NCBI GenBank assembly: GCA_964628385.1
Contig: CAZVOD010000104.1
Coordinates: 1-12,819 of the forward strand
Source: JANQPA01 sp964628385
GTDB taxonomy: Bacteria; Bacteroidota; Bacteroidia; Chitinophagales; Saprospiraceae
Length of the DNA stretch: 12,819 nt
Direction: 5' to 3'
A model generated the notes under the pieces. It was not told where the DNA came from. It did not search any database and saw nothing but the letters and a program-made list of their open reading frames with translations. The translations under genes were made by a program, and so were the position numbers. Positions 6,835 to 12,819 of this stretch are shown piece after piece. The stretch's first letter is position 1, and each line of letters starts with the position of its first letter.

Positions 6835-8943
6835 CTACCCTGGCTTTGTTTCTTCGGCTTTTTTAGCTTTCTCTTCGGGGTATTCAATTCTGACGTGATG
6901 GACAGATTTCATTACGGCTTTGAAGACGTCTTTACAAGCCTCAAATTCTTTGAAAGTCATATGGGAGCTATCCATTTGCCCATTGGCAATTTTACCGCCT
7001 ATTACCTTATCGATAAGCCCAAAAAGCTCTTCCTTGGTAGGGTTTTTTAAACTTTTACAGGCAGCTTCTACTGAATCAGCCATCATCAAAATTGTTTCTT
7101 CTTTAGAGACTGGGCGGGGTCCTGGATAGCGAAACTCCGATTCATCAATTTCGGCATCCGGATTTTCTTTCAGGAAGTTCCGATAGAAAAATTCTGTTCG
7201 GGTAGTACCGTGATGCGTTCTGATAAAATCTATCAAGAGCTTGGGTAGTCTGTATTTTTTGGCCAGCTTCACACCTTCTTCTACATGGCCGATGATCACT
7301 TTGGCACTTTCCAGGTTCGACAATTCCTGATGAGGATTGTCTTCGCTCTGATTTTCAATAAAGAATTCAGGATTAACCATTTTACCTACATCATGGTATA
7401 GGGCTGCCACTTTCACCAATAGTGGATCGGCATCTATTTCCCGGGCTGCCGCTTCCGACAAGTTAGCCACCTGAAGAGAATGCTGAAGCGTACCCGGCGC
7501 TTTAAGGGCCAACTCCCTAAGTAATGGGCGGTTCATATCCGACATCTCGATTAGGGAATAAGAAGATGTAAAACCAAAGAAACGTTCTAGAAGGGGTATC
7601 AGGGGAATAGCCAGTAGGGTCAGGATTATATTCAGGAAAAACCAGGAATAAACCTGCCAATCTACCGCATTTAGATCACCCTGTTGAATTAGGGATAAGC
7701 CCAGAAAGGTAGCTGCGTAGGTAAAAAAAGTAGCCAGCATAGAATAGAAAAAGTTATTTAACTCTTTGGTATCCACATTTGATAGAAGGATAACTATTCC
7801 GGCCAATATCTGTATAACTATGAATTCGTATCCCAATGACGATAAAACACTGGCAATCAGGACCACTATGATATGGGTAAAAAAGGCCAGCCTGGCATTA
7901 AAGAAAGTATTTATAACTATAGGAACTATACAAAAGGGAATGATATAAGCACTGATCTTCACTTTGTTTTCTACCAGATAAACCAGATAGCTATAAATAG
8001 CCAACCAAAGCATCACAAAAAGCAATTTGACAGTGCTCTGGTATACTGGCCTGGCATGAAAACGCAGGTAAAGTAAAAATACGCCGACAATAAACCCGGT
8101 AAGGATAAAATACCCTAAAAACAGCATTTGACGCGGCTTGTTAGAAACCAGCTCCTTTTCGTATTGCTCTTTGAGTGAAAGTATTTTCTGATACGCTTTG
8201 TCATCGATCAGCCCATTGTTGGGGATGATCAGCTCTCCCTTTTTAACTTTCCCCTTTTCTTTAGAAATACTGGCCATTTCTTCTTTTCGTATCCGCTCTG
8301 TCAAATCTGGAGCAAAAGTCAGATTGGGAATAATAGCCTCATTGAGAATTGGTAGCAAAACATCGGGTTCAGAAAGCTTACTGTAGGGCAATTCGTCACT
8401 TAGCAGACCTCGGGCGTCCTGCACAGTAAGAACCGTTTCCAGTGTTTTGCGGTACATGGTATCTTCTACCGTGATGTTAATGACAAAATTTTTATCTTTA
8501 TTAAGGTGTGCCGGCTCGAGCTCGATGACTCCTTTTTTATAGATTTTATCCAGCATTCTTTCCCCGTAGTTCAAGTACTTATCAGGGTCATTTTTAACAT
8601 CACCAAATTGGGGATCATTCTTTATGGTGCTCAGTTGATCTTCAAATTCCGCTTTGAAATTTGCCTTCTGCCGCTTTACAACGCCACGATCCAGCTGGTA
8701 GTACGGTACAAAATAGCGTTCAAAGACCTCCATATTTTCCCGGAGCTCTTTTTCTGTCTTTTTTATGGCGAAATCAAAAGGGGCACTCAGATCCTGGTAT
8801 TGCCAAGTTCTTCCCCTTTCAAAATGGTAAGTAAACTTCAGATTATCAGGAAATAGAAAACTGATGAAAACGATTACCCCCAATACCATGAATACCCTAA
8901 AAATACCGGGTAATTGCTCTATGGCTGCCTGAAATCTTTTCAT
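6835..8943 (-). CDS. PgpH-like 7TM-HD family phosphohydrolase, probable c-di-AMP phosphodiesterase
   Basis: The protein has 702 residues in the classic order of the family: an N-terminal membrane anchor (about 12-31), a large extracytoplasmic 7TMR-HDED domain (35-270), a block of about seven membrane helices (272-452) and a cytoplasmic HD domain (about 480-680). The HD domain begins KAPGTLQHSL (481-490, His488) and has the metal-binding YHDVGK (516-521, His517/Asp518), His553, HH (577-578) and Asp623 in MADS. Characterised PgpH proteins hydrolyse c-di-AMP to pApA; this role is inferred here by family. The ATG at 8943 is preferred over an in-frame TTG two codons upstream. A weak promoter-like TTG-N21-TATATTCA lies at 9017-8986. 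The 130 bases to the next gene suggest it is not tightly coupled to the peptidase. The C-terminal tail is short, charged and probably disordered. Confidence 0.9.
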   Translation of the reverse strand: MKRFQAAIEQLPGIFRVFMVLGVIVFISFLFPDNLKFTYHFERGRTWQYQDLSAPFDFAIKKTEKELRENMEVFERYFVPYYQLDRGVVKRQKANFKAEFEDQLSTIKNDPQFGDVKNDPDKYLNYGERMLDKIYKKGVIELEPAHLNKDKNFVINITVEDTMYRKTLETVLTVQDARGLLSDELPYSKLSEPDVLLPILNEAIIPNLTFAPDLTERIRKEEMASISKEKGKVKKGELIIPNNGLIDDKAYQKILSLKEQYEKELVSNKPRQMLFLGYFILTGFIVGVFLLYLRFHARPVYQSTVKLLFVMLWLAIYSYLVYLVENKVKISAYIIPFCIVPIVINTFFNARLAFFTHIIVVLIASVLSSLGYEFIVIQILAGIVILLSNVDTKELNNFFYSMLATFFTYAATFLGLSLIQQGDLNAVDWQVYSWFFLNIILTLLAIPLIPLLERFFGFTSSYSLIEMSDMNRPLLRELALKAPGTLQHSLQVANLSEAAAREIDADPLLVKVAALYHDVGKMVNPEFFIENQSEDNPHQELSNLESAKVIIGHVEEGVKLAKKYRLPKLLIDFIRTHHGTTRTEFFYRNFLKENPDAEIDESEFRYPGPRPVSKEETILMMADSVEAACKSLKNPTKEELFGLIDKVIGGKIANGQMDSSHMTFKEFEACKDVFKAVMKSVHHVRIEYPEEKAKKAEETKPG

Positions 8944-9075
8944 ACGCAAAATAATAAACTTAAAAAGCCTTTAATAACAGCCTTTTGAATATAAGCAATA
9001 AATGGAACTGGCGGCAAGTATACGCAGCATTCCCTTTAGTATTCAAGTTAATTTGAACACTGCTTTATTGCTGGT

Positions 9076-9630
9076 TTACTGTTTTCTCGGAACCCAAATG
9101 ACTTCCTCGGCTCCAAAGTCTTTACTTATCTTCCTTGCTAATATAAATAAATAATCAGATAAGCGATTTAAATACGTCAGAATTATATTCGCTACCTTTT
9201 CTTCATTGGCTAATGCAACTACCAAACGCTCGGCCCTGCGGCATACTGTTCGGGCAATATGACACACTGAGACTGCCGTATGACCACCGGGAAGAATAAA
9301 ATTCCTAAGAGGCGGCAGTGCTGCATCCATTTCGTCCATATGTTTTTCCAGCTCCTCCACGTCAGTAGGTAGTACATCCGGTGTAGGAAGCTCTTTTCCC
9401 GGATCGCTAGCCAAATTAGCGCCTATCGTAAATAGTCTATCCTGTATCTCCTTCAAAAAAGTTCTGATCGATTCATCCTCAGTAATATCTCTTAAAAAAC
9501 CTATATAAGAGTTTAACTCATCTACTGTACCATAAGAATCTATTCTCAAATGACTCTTACTTACTCTGCGGCCTCCAAAGAGTGAAGTACTCCCCTGGTC
9601 ACCTGTCTTGGTATATATTTTAAATGACAT
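9076..9630 (-). CDS. Cob(I)alamin adenosyltransferase, PduO/MMAB type
   Basis: This 184-residue cytoplasmic enzyme transfers the adenosyl group of ATP to cob(I)alamin, making coenzyme B12. The glycine-rich ATP-binding N-terminus TKTGDQGSTSLFGG (7-20) followed by RRVSK is diagnostic. Other conserved blocks are VDELNSYIG (36-44), FILPGG (111-116), ARTVCRRAER (126-135, with the ATP-contacting arginines) and LNRLSDYLF (154-162). Length matches single-domain family members, which are all-helical trimers. ATG 9630 is the natural start, since the ATP motif begins at residue 7. The gene is separated from the upstream ABC gene by a strong terminator and from the downstream PgpH-like gene by 132 bases, so it is probably monocistronic. 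No B12-dependent enzyme, B12 transport gene or cobalamin riboswitch is visible nearby. PduO and MMAB are names for the same family; I leave the symbol blank. Confidence 0.93.
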   Translation of the reverse strand: MSFKIYTKTGDQGSTSLFGGRRVSKSHLRIDSYGTVDELNSYIGFLRDITEDESIRTFLKEIQDRLFTIGANLASDPGKELPTPDVLPTDVEELEKHMDEMDAALPPLRNFILPGGHTAVSVCHIARTVCRRAERLVVALANEEKVANIILTYLNRLSDYLFILARKISKDFGAEEVIWVPRKQ

Positions 9631-9682
9631 CTTTCTAGATATTCGGTAAATATGTAATATTTTTCAACAAATAAAAAAAGAT

Positions 9683-9715
9683 AAATCCTTTTTCCGGTTA
9701 ATAGAAAAAGGATTT
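9683..9715 (-). terminator. Intrinsic terminator of the gatC-ABC ATPase transcript
   Basis: A perfect 12-bp inverted repeat (AAATCCTTTTTC at 9683-9694, GAAAAAGGATTT at 9704-9715) with a 9-base loop is followed, reading the minus strand, by a run of seven T (the complement of 9673-9680). It lies about 70 bases beyond the ABC gene stop at 9788. The T-run is only on the minus-strand side, so the direction is clear. Confidence 0.8.
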
Positions 9716-9787
9716 GAGCATTTGGTTAAATACAACAAGTACCCTTTGTTTGTTCTATTTAATTACAAACATATTATGAACAAGGCC

Positions 9788-10519
9788 CTAGTTTTTCCTG
9801 TAGAAGTGCTCGGGATCATCAGAGCGGACGATATTTTCATTGAGGATATCGCTCTCTACGACGCCATCTCTGAGCTTTACAATACGGTGGGCGTGAGTAG
9901 AGATTTCGGGTTCGTGAGTAACCAAAATAATGGTGTTACCCATATCATGGATTTTTTCAAGAATTTCCATAATCTCTATAGAGGTTTTGGTATCCAGGTT
10001 ACCGGTAGGCTCATCGGCCAAGATAATGGAAGGGCTATTAACCAGGGCTCTGGCAATAGCTACACGTTGCCTTTGCCCTCCTGAGAGTTCATTGGGTTTA
10101 TGATCCATACGATCGCCCAGGCCTACATCAGTGAGTACCTCAGCGGCTCTTTCCGATCTTTTGCTTTTGCTTACGCCGGCATAAACCAGCGGTAAGGCCA
10201 CATTTTCAAGGGCTGACAAGCGAGGCAACAGATTAAAGGTTTGAAAAATAAACCCTATTTCTTTATTTCGGACTTCCGCAAGCTCATTATCACTCATGGT
10301 AGCTACATCAATATCGTTGAGGACATAACTGCCGGCAGATGGAGTATCCAAACAGCCCAGCAAGTTCATCAAAGTGGACTTTCCAGAGCCGGAAGGGCCC
10401 ATCAATGCGACGTACTCATTTCTGGATATATTCAAGGAGATATCCTTTAAAGCATTTACCTGGGTGACTCCCATTATGTAGGTTTTCTTCAAATTCTGTA
10501 CTTCAATGATTGGCTGCAT
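9788..10519 (-). CDS. ABC transporter ATP-binding protein, LolD/MacB (o228) type
   Basis: This 243-residue ATPase subunit drives an inner-membrane ABC complex. All motifs are intact: Walker A GPSGSGKST (41-49), Q-loop Gln93 in FIFQTFNLLP, signature LSGGQRQR (145-152), Walker B IILADEP (165-171) with catalytic Glu170, D-loop NLD and H-loop His202 in VTHEP. The sequence between Walker A and signature (LLGCLD, FNLLPRLSALENV) is typical of the LolD/MacB/FtsE-like group, which powers mechanotransmission permeases for lipoprotein release, efflux or cell division rather than import. No permease is encoded beside it, so it must pair with FtsX/MacB-like subunits from another locus. It starts 9 bases after gatC and the two share the terminator at 9683-9715, so they are probably one operon. 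The exact subgroup cannot be settled by eye. Confidence 0.9.
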   Translation of the reverse strand: MQPIIEVQNLKKTYIMGVTQVNALKDISLNISRNEYVALMGPSGSGKSTLMNLLGCLDTPSAGSYVLNDIDVATMSDNELAEVRNKEIGFIFQTFNLLPRLSALENVALPLVYAGVSKSKRSERAAEVLTDVGLGDRMDHKPNELSGGQRQRVAIARALVNSPSIILADEPTGNLDTKTSIEIMEILEKIHDMGNTIILVTHEPEISTHAHRIVKLRDGVVESDILNENIVRSDDPEHFYRKN

Positions 10520-10528
10520 AGTTTCTTA

Positions 10529-10819
10529 TTATAGATCAATTATTTTGGGCACCTTAAAATACGTACCATCTGTGTCAGGTGCATTCTTAAGAGCTTCGCT
10601 TTGGCTCACCTGTCCTTTGACATCATCCGGTCGCAGTAGTTGGCTTTCTTCTAAAACATAAACTAGAGGAGCTACGCCTTCGGTATCCAACTCTTCCAGT
10701 TTATCTACCATTTGGAGAATTTGCTCCAGCTCGGTTTGCAAAGTCCTACGCTCCTCAACAGTCAAATTAAGTTTTGCTAAGCGCTCTAGCCTTGAAATTA
10801 GTTTTTCATCTATATTCAT
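10529..10819 (-). CDS. gatC: Asp/Glu-tRNA amidotransferase subunit C
   Basis: GatC is the small subunit that stabilises GatA-GatB in the complex converting misacylated Glu-tRNA(Gln) or Asp-tRNA(Asn) to Gln-tRNA or Asn-tRNA. At 96 residues it has the normal length. Conserved features are the N-terminal helix with LERLAKLNLT (11-20) and EERRTLQTELEQIL (22-35), the LEELDTEGVAPL segment (41-52), the RPDDV motif (63-67) and the C-terminal NAPDTDGTYFKVPKII (79-94). gatA and gatB are not in the window; dispersed gat genes are common. The start is ATG 10819. The ABC ATPase gene follows after 9 bases. A weak promoter match is listed upstream. Confidence 0.93.
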   Translation of the reverse strand: MNIDEKLISRLERLAKLNLTVEERRTLQTELEQILQMVDKLEELDTEGVAPLVYVLEESQLLRPDDVKGQVSQSEALKNAPDTDGTYFKVPKIIDL

Positions 10820-10888
10820 TAGAAAAAAATCGAAGTTAGGATTAATTTATTCGTCTAACGGTGCTAATGTATTTATCAAGGTAAGATA

Positions 10889-10920
10889 CAAATATCAGTT
10901 TTCTATAAAACCTTTACCAG
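10889..10920 (-). promoter_or_regulatory. Possible gatC promoter
   Basis: On the minus strand GATATTTG (10896-10889) matches TAnnTTTG with one mismatch. CTG (10920-10918), one base from the TTG -33 element, lies 21 bases upstream. It would give a leader of about 60-65 bases. The rest of the 232-base divergent region (10820-11051) shows no clear + strand promoter for the kinase. It does contain a loose inverted repeat AACTTAC/GTAAGTT (10950-10956, 10994-11000). Confidence 0.22.
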
Positions 10921-11051
10921 AGTTTTAATATTTTCGCATCTAGAAAAAAAACTTACCCGGATCTCAATCGCATCCAGATAAAAAAGAATTGGAGTAAGTT
11001 ATCAAAGAACATACAGTGAAAACTATCAACCTTAATTCTTATAATTGAGAT

Positions 11052-11693
11052 ATGACAGGGCTACAACATTCTTCTATCAAACATATTGCCATTGCCGGTA
11101 ATATAGGTGCCGGTAAAACAACCCTTTCTACCAAACTGAGCAGGCACTTTGGCTGGGGCGTTTGTTATGAACCCACCGAATACAACCCCTACCTCAGCGA
11201 TTTTTACGAAGACATGCAGCGTTGGTCTTTTAACCTTCAGGTTTACTTTCTCAACAGCCGGTATCAGCAAGTGCTGGATATCCTCAAAGGAGATCGCCCG
11301 ACTATACAGGACAGAACTATTTATGAGGATGCTTACATCTTTGCTCCTAACCTGAAAGATATGGGCTTATTGTCAGAACGGGATTATGAGAATTACTTTA
11401 TGTTGTTTGAGACTATGTCTTCTCAAATCCAACCTCCGGATTTGTTAATTTACCTCAGAGCTAGCATTCCCACGCTAGTTGCTCATATTCACCACAGAGG
11501 AAGGGAATACGAGGGCAGTATGAGCCTTGACTATCTCAGGCGACTCAACGAAAGGTATGAATCCTGGATCAGTAATTACAATGATGGCCGATTGTTAATC
11601 ATCAATGCTGACGATATTGATTTTGAAAAGGATCCCGAAGATCTGGGAAAGATCATCAATATGGTAGATGCTGAATTACATGGCTTGTTTTAG
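11052..11693 (+). CDS. Deoxynucleoside kinase (dNK family)
   Basis: This 213-residue cytoplasmic enzyme phosphorylates deoxynucleosides with ATP for dNTP salvage. The P-loop GNIGAGKTT (16-24) is followed by the presumed catalytic-base region YEP (39-41), with NPYLSDFYEDMQRWSFNLQ (45-63) typical of the bacterial dAK/dGK group. QDRTIYEDAYIF (86-97) carries the DR(S/T) motif with Arg88, and the LID arginines lie in RGREYEG (149-155). Length is normal. ATG 11052 places the P-loop 15 residues in, slightly longer than some relatives but plausible. The gene diverges from gatC and converges on a small minus-strand gene; the two stop codons interlock (TTAG at 11690-11693). Which nucleoside is preferred (deoxyadenosine or deoxyguanosine) cannot be stated. 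Confidence 0.92.
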   Translation: MTGLQHSSIKHIAIAGNIGAGKTTLSTKLSRHFGWGVCYEPTEYNPYLSDFYEDMQRWSFNLQVYFLNSRYQQVLDILKGDRPTIQDRTIYEDAYIFAPNLKDMGLLSERDYENYFMLFETMSSQIQPPDLLIYLRASIPTLVAHIHHRGREYEGSMSLDYLRRLNERYESWISNYNDGRLLIINADDIDFEKDPEDLGKIINMVDAELHGLF

Positions 11694-11890
11694 GGCTGTA
11701 TTTTTTCTTTGAATTGCTCCCCTGACCAGCGTTTCATTTCGTTTTGAAGCTGCTGCTGCCAGTCTTTGTTACCGGTCGTCAAAATGCCTATTAAGAGCAA
11801 AAGATGTATCAATAAGGTGATCAAAACGGCTTTCGCTTTTATCCATGTATAGCTTCTGCTGGCTTTTCTGGAATAGTGGTTAGAATTCAT
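11690..11890 (-). CDS. Small single-pass membrane protein of unknown function
   Basis: A 66-residue open frame that I do not recognise as a named family. It has a basic N-terminus (Arg8, Lys9, Arg12, Lys18, Lys20), then one strong hydrophobic helix at about 21-39 (KAVLITLLIHLLLLIGIL), then a polar, amphipathic tail rich in Gln/Glu/Lys (42-66). Charge distribution predicts a cytoplasmic N-terminus and an external tail. It is the only good frame between the kinase and yggS, and leaving it out would leave a gap of 323 bases (11694-12016), large for this compact region. Its stop overlaps the kinase stop, and the upstream 126 bases are shared with divergent yggS. It has ATG at 11890 and no Shine-Dalgarno site. 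Membrane-like composition on one strand makes it likely real, but conservation is untested. Confidence 0.6.
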   Translation of the reverse strand: MNSNHYSRKASRSYTWIKAKAVLITLLIHLLLLIGILTTGNKDWQQQLQNEMKRWSGEQFKEKIQP

Positions 11891-11960
11891 AGTAATTTGG
11901 ATTTGAATTTACAACGCTCACCGTGCAACTACTATTTTGAGAGATTTGATAAATGAATTG

Positions 11961-11997
11961 TTGTTTAAACAAATATCGCTGTTAAGCTATTTAACAG
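11961..11997. promoter_or_regulatory. Two adjacent palindromes upstream of yggS
   Basis: TTGTTTAAACAA (11961-11972) is a perfect 12-base palindrome. CTGTTAA-N5-TTAACAG (11979-11997) is a perfect 7-bp inverted repeat. Their centres are about 21.5 bases apart, two helical turns, and the second ends 19 bases before the yggS ATG. The layout suits a dimeric regulator binding twice on one DNA face; the second could instead form a small mRNA hairpin. It may affect yggS, the divergent small gene, or both. No regulator is identified. Confidence 0.35.
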
Positions 11998-12016
11998 ATA
12001 AAAGGCAAAGAGAATC

Positions 12017-12694
12017 ATGGATACTTATACATCAATCAAGCATTTTCAGGATATTAAAGAGGAGTTGAACAGCCGCCGGGCTACACTAGTGGCAGTATCG
12101 AAGACAAAACCCAACGAGATGATTATGGATCTTTACGAGTCCGGTCAGTTGGATTTTGGAGAGAACAGGGTTCAGGAAATGGTACAAAAACACGAGACAC
12201 TCCCCAAAGACATTAAGTGGCATGCTATCGGCCATCTGCAAACCAATAAGGTGAAGTATATTGCTCCATTTGTTTATCTTATCCATTCGGTTGATAGCTT
12301 CAAAGTACTCAAAGAGATCAATAAGCAAGCACGGAAAGCTGAGCGGGTAATCGATTGCCTACTCCAGTTTAAGATCGCCGAAGAAGATACTAAATATGGG
12401 TTTGATATAGAAACAGCCAGAGCCATGCTCGACAGTTCAGAATTTGAACAGCTGGAAAATACTCGTGTCGTGGGTGTCATGGGAATGGCTACTTTTACCG
12501 AAAATGAAAATCAGGTTCGCTCCGAATTTAAAAACCTGAAGTTTATTTTTGATATTATCAAAGAGCATCATTTCGGTGGTCGGGAGGACTTCCAAGAAAT
12601 TTCCATGGGCATGTCCGGCGATTATCACATCGCACTTGAAGAAGGCAGTACTATGATTCGGATTGGTAGCTTGCTATTCGGAGCCAGAGGATGA
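12017..12694 (+). CDS. yggS: YggS/PROSC family pyridoxal-phosphate homeostasis protein
   Basis: The protein (225 residues) is a single-domain PLP-binding TIM barrel related to the alanine racemase N-terminal domain. Family members bind PLP without known catalysis and buffer vitamin B6 and amino-acid pools. The PLP lysine is Lys29 in VAVSKTKP (25-32). Other conserved blocks are FGENRVQE (47-54), WHAIGHLQTNK (68-78), IHSVDS (89-94), GVMGMATF (153-160) and SMGMSGDY (196-203), the last holding the phosphate; the end IRIGSLLFGAR is typical. Length matches the family. ATG 12017 has no Shine-Dalgarno site. It is preceded by two palindromes and followed by a stem-loop, so it is probably transcribed alone. 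Confidence 0.95.
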   Translation: MDTYTSIKHFQDIKEELNSRRATLVAVSKTKPNEMIMDLYESGQLDFGENRVQEMVQKHETLPKDIKWHAIGHLQTNKVKYIAPFVYLIHSVDSFKVLKEINKQARKAERVIDCLLQFKIAEEDTKYGFDIETARAMLDSSEFEQLENTRVVGVMGMATFTENENQVRSEFKNLKFIFDIIKEHHFGGREDFQEISMGMSGDYHIALEEGSTMIRIGSLLFGARG

Positions 12695-12711
12695 AACAAC
12701 GCCTATCGATC

Positions 12712-12741
12712 AGCGGTGGTCAAAATAGATTGACTACTGCT
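12712..12741 (+). terminator. Stem-loop after yggS, possible terminator
   Basis: AGCGGTGGTCAA (12712-12723) pairs with TTGACTACTGCT (12730-12741) around a 6-base loop. This gives 12 continuous pairs in the + strand RNA, two of them G-U. In the opposite strand those two would be A-C mismatches, so the structure favours the yggS transcript. No proper T-run follows, so it may be a weak or factor-aided terminator or an mRNA 3'-end stabiliser. The remaining bases to 12819 show nothing else. Confidence 0.5.
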
Positions 12742-12819
12742 AACTGATTTCATTAGATTTATTTCGAAGTTGTTTAAGAATGTGGGGTTATAGTTGAAGG
12801 CAAAGGCTTGTGCAGCAAG

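Noticed and set aside
6705..6887. N-terminal extension of the metallopeptidase frame to a TTG at 6887
   Set aside because: It would bury the clear signal peptide 61 residues inside the protein and overlap the PgpH-like gene by 53 bases; the extra residues look non-coding.
8506..8856. 116-residue + strand frame inside the PgpH-like gene
   Set aside because: Antisense shadow over the extracytoplasmic domain, with no recognisable motif and no room for its own promoter.
8944..8949. TTG start two codons upstream of the PgpH-like ATG
   Set aside because: The ATG at 8943 is available and gives a normal N-terminus; nothing supports the rarer start codon.
8966..8985. Direct repeat AGCCTTT (8966-8972 and 8979-8985) just upstream of the PgpH-like gene
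   Set aside because: Only seven bases in AT-rich DNA, two copies; expected by chance.
9042..9057. Near-palindrome TTCAAGTTAATTTGAA downstream of the adenosyltransferase gene
   Set aside because: AT-rich, one mismatch per arm and no T-run beyond it; too weak to call a terminator or operator.
9722..10084. 120-residue + strand frame antisense to the ABC ATPase
   Set aside because: It mirrors the conserved Walker B/signature region of the real gene and runs through the terminator; its protein resembles no family I know.
10950..11000. Inverted repeat AACTTAC/GTAAGTT with a nested GGAT/ATCC in front of the kinase
   Set aside because: Arms of seven bases separated by 37 bases form no stable compact hairpin; not supported as a riboswitch or operator.
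1..12819. Defence system, prophage, insertion sequence, CRISPR array or tRNA gene
   Set aside because: I looked on both strands and saw no transposase, integrase, nuclease or helicase cassette, regular repeat-spacer pattern or tRNA cloverleaf; the genes are ordinary chromosomal ones.

Overview
The window looks like a chromosomal segment of a Bacteroidota bacterium, most likely an environmental member of the Cytophagales or a close relative. The evidence is a PorP/SprF-type gliding/type IX secretion protein, a PgpH-type 7TM-HD phosphohydrolase, gene starts without Shine-Dalgarno sequences, and a few weak matches to the Bacteroidota TTG / TAnnTTTG promoter. Base composition looks even throughout. 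I saw no IS element, phage gene, CRISPR array, tRNA or rRNA. No intergenic gap reaches 300 bases; the longest is 232.

Layout. On the + strand, a PorP/SprF-like outer-membrane protein (167-1225) faces a long minus-strand block across a bidirectional terminator hairpin (1247-1288). Read in its own direction, right to left, the block holds: gatC and a LolD/MacB-type ABC ATPase (10819-9788), closed by a strong terminator (9683-9715); a PduO-type cobalamin adenosyltransferase (9630-9076); a PgpH-like c-di-AMP phosphodiesterase (8943-6835); a secreted M1-type metallopeptidase (6704-4863); a GT4 glycosyltransferase (4817-3618); a membrane GT2 glycosyltransferase (3614-2427); and a RibB-RibA fusion (2455-1307). 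The last three are packed tightly (3-nt gap, then 29-nt overlap) and are probably co-transcribed. To the right, a deoxynucleoside kinase (11052-11693) diverges from gatC and ends stop-to-stop against a small one-TM protein gene (11890-11690). That small gene diverges from yggS (12017-12694), which is followed by a stem-loop.

Function. The genes are mostly housekeeping: tRNA-dependent amidation, nucleotide salvage, riboflavin, B12 and PLP cofactor metabolism, c-di-AMP turnover and envelope glycosylation. They do not form one pathway. I found no convincing undescribed multi-gene system. The most notable points are the RibA half of the riboflavin gene, which has lost its zinc-binding cysteines and GTP-cyclohydrolase signature; translational overlap of that gene with a glycosyltransferase; two closely spaced palindromes just upstream of yggS; and the small membrane-protein gene whose stop codon interlocks with that of the kinase.
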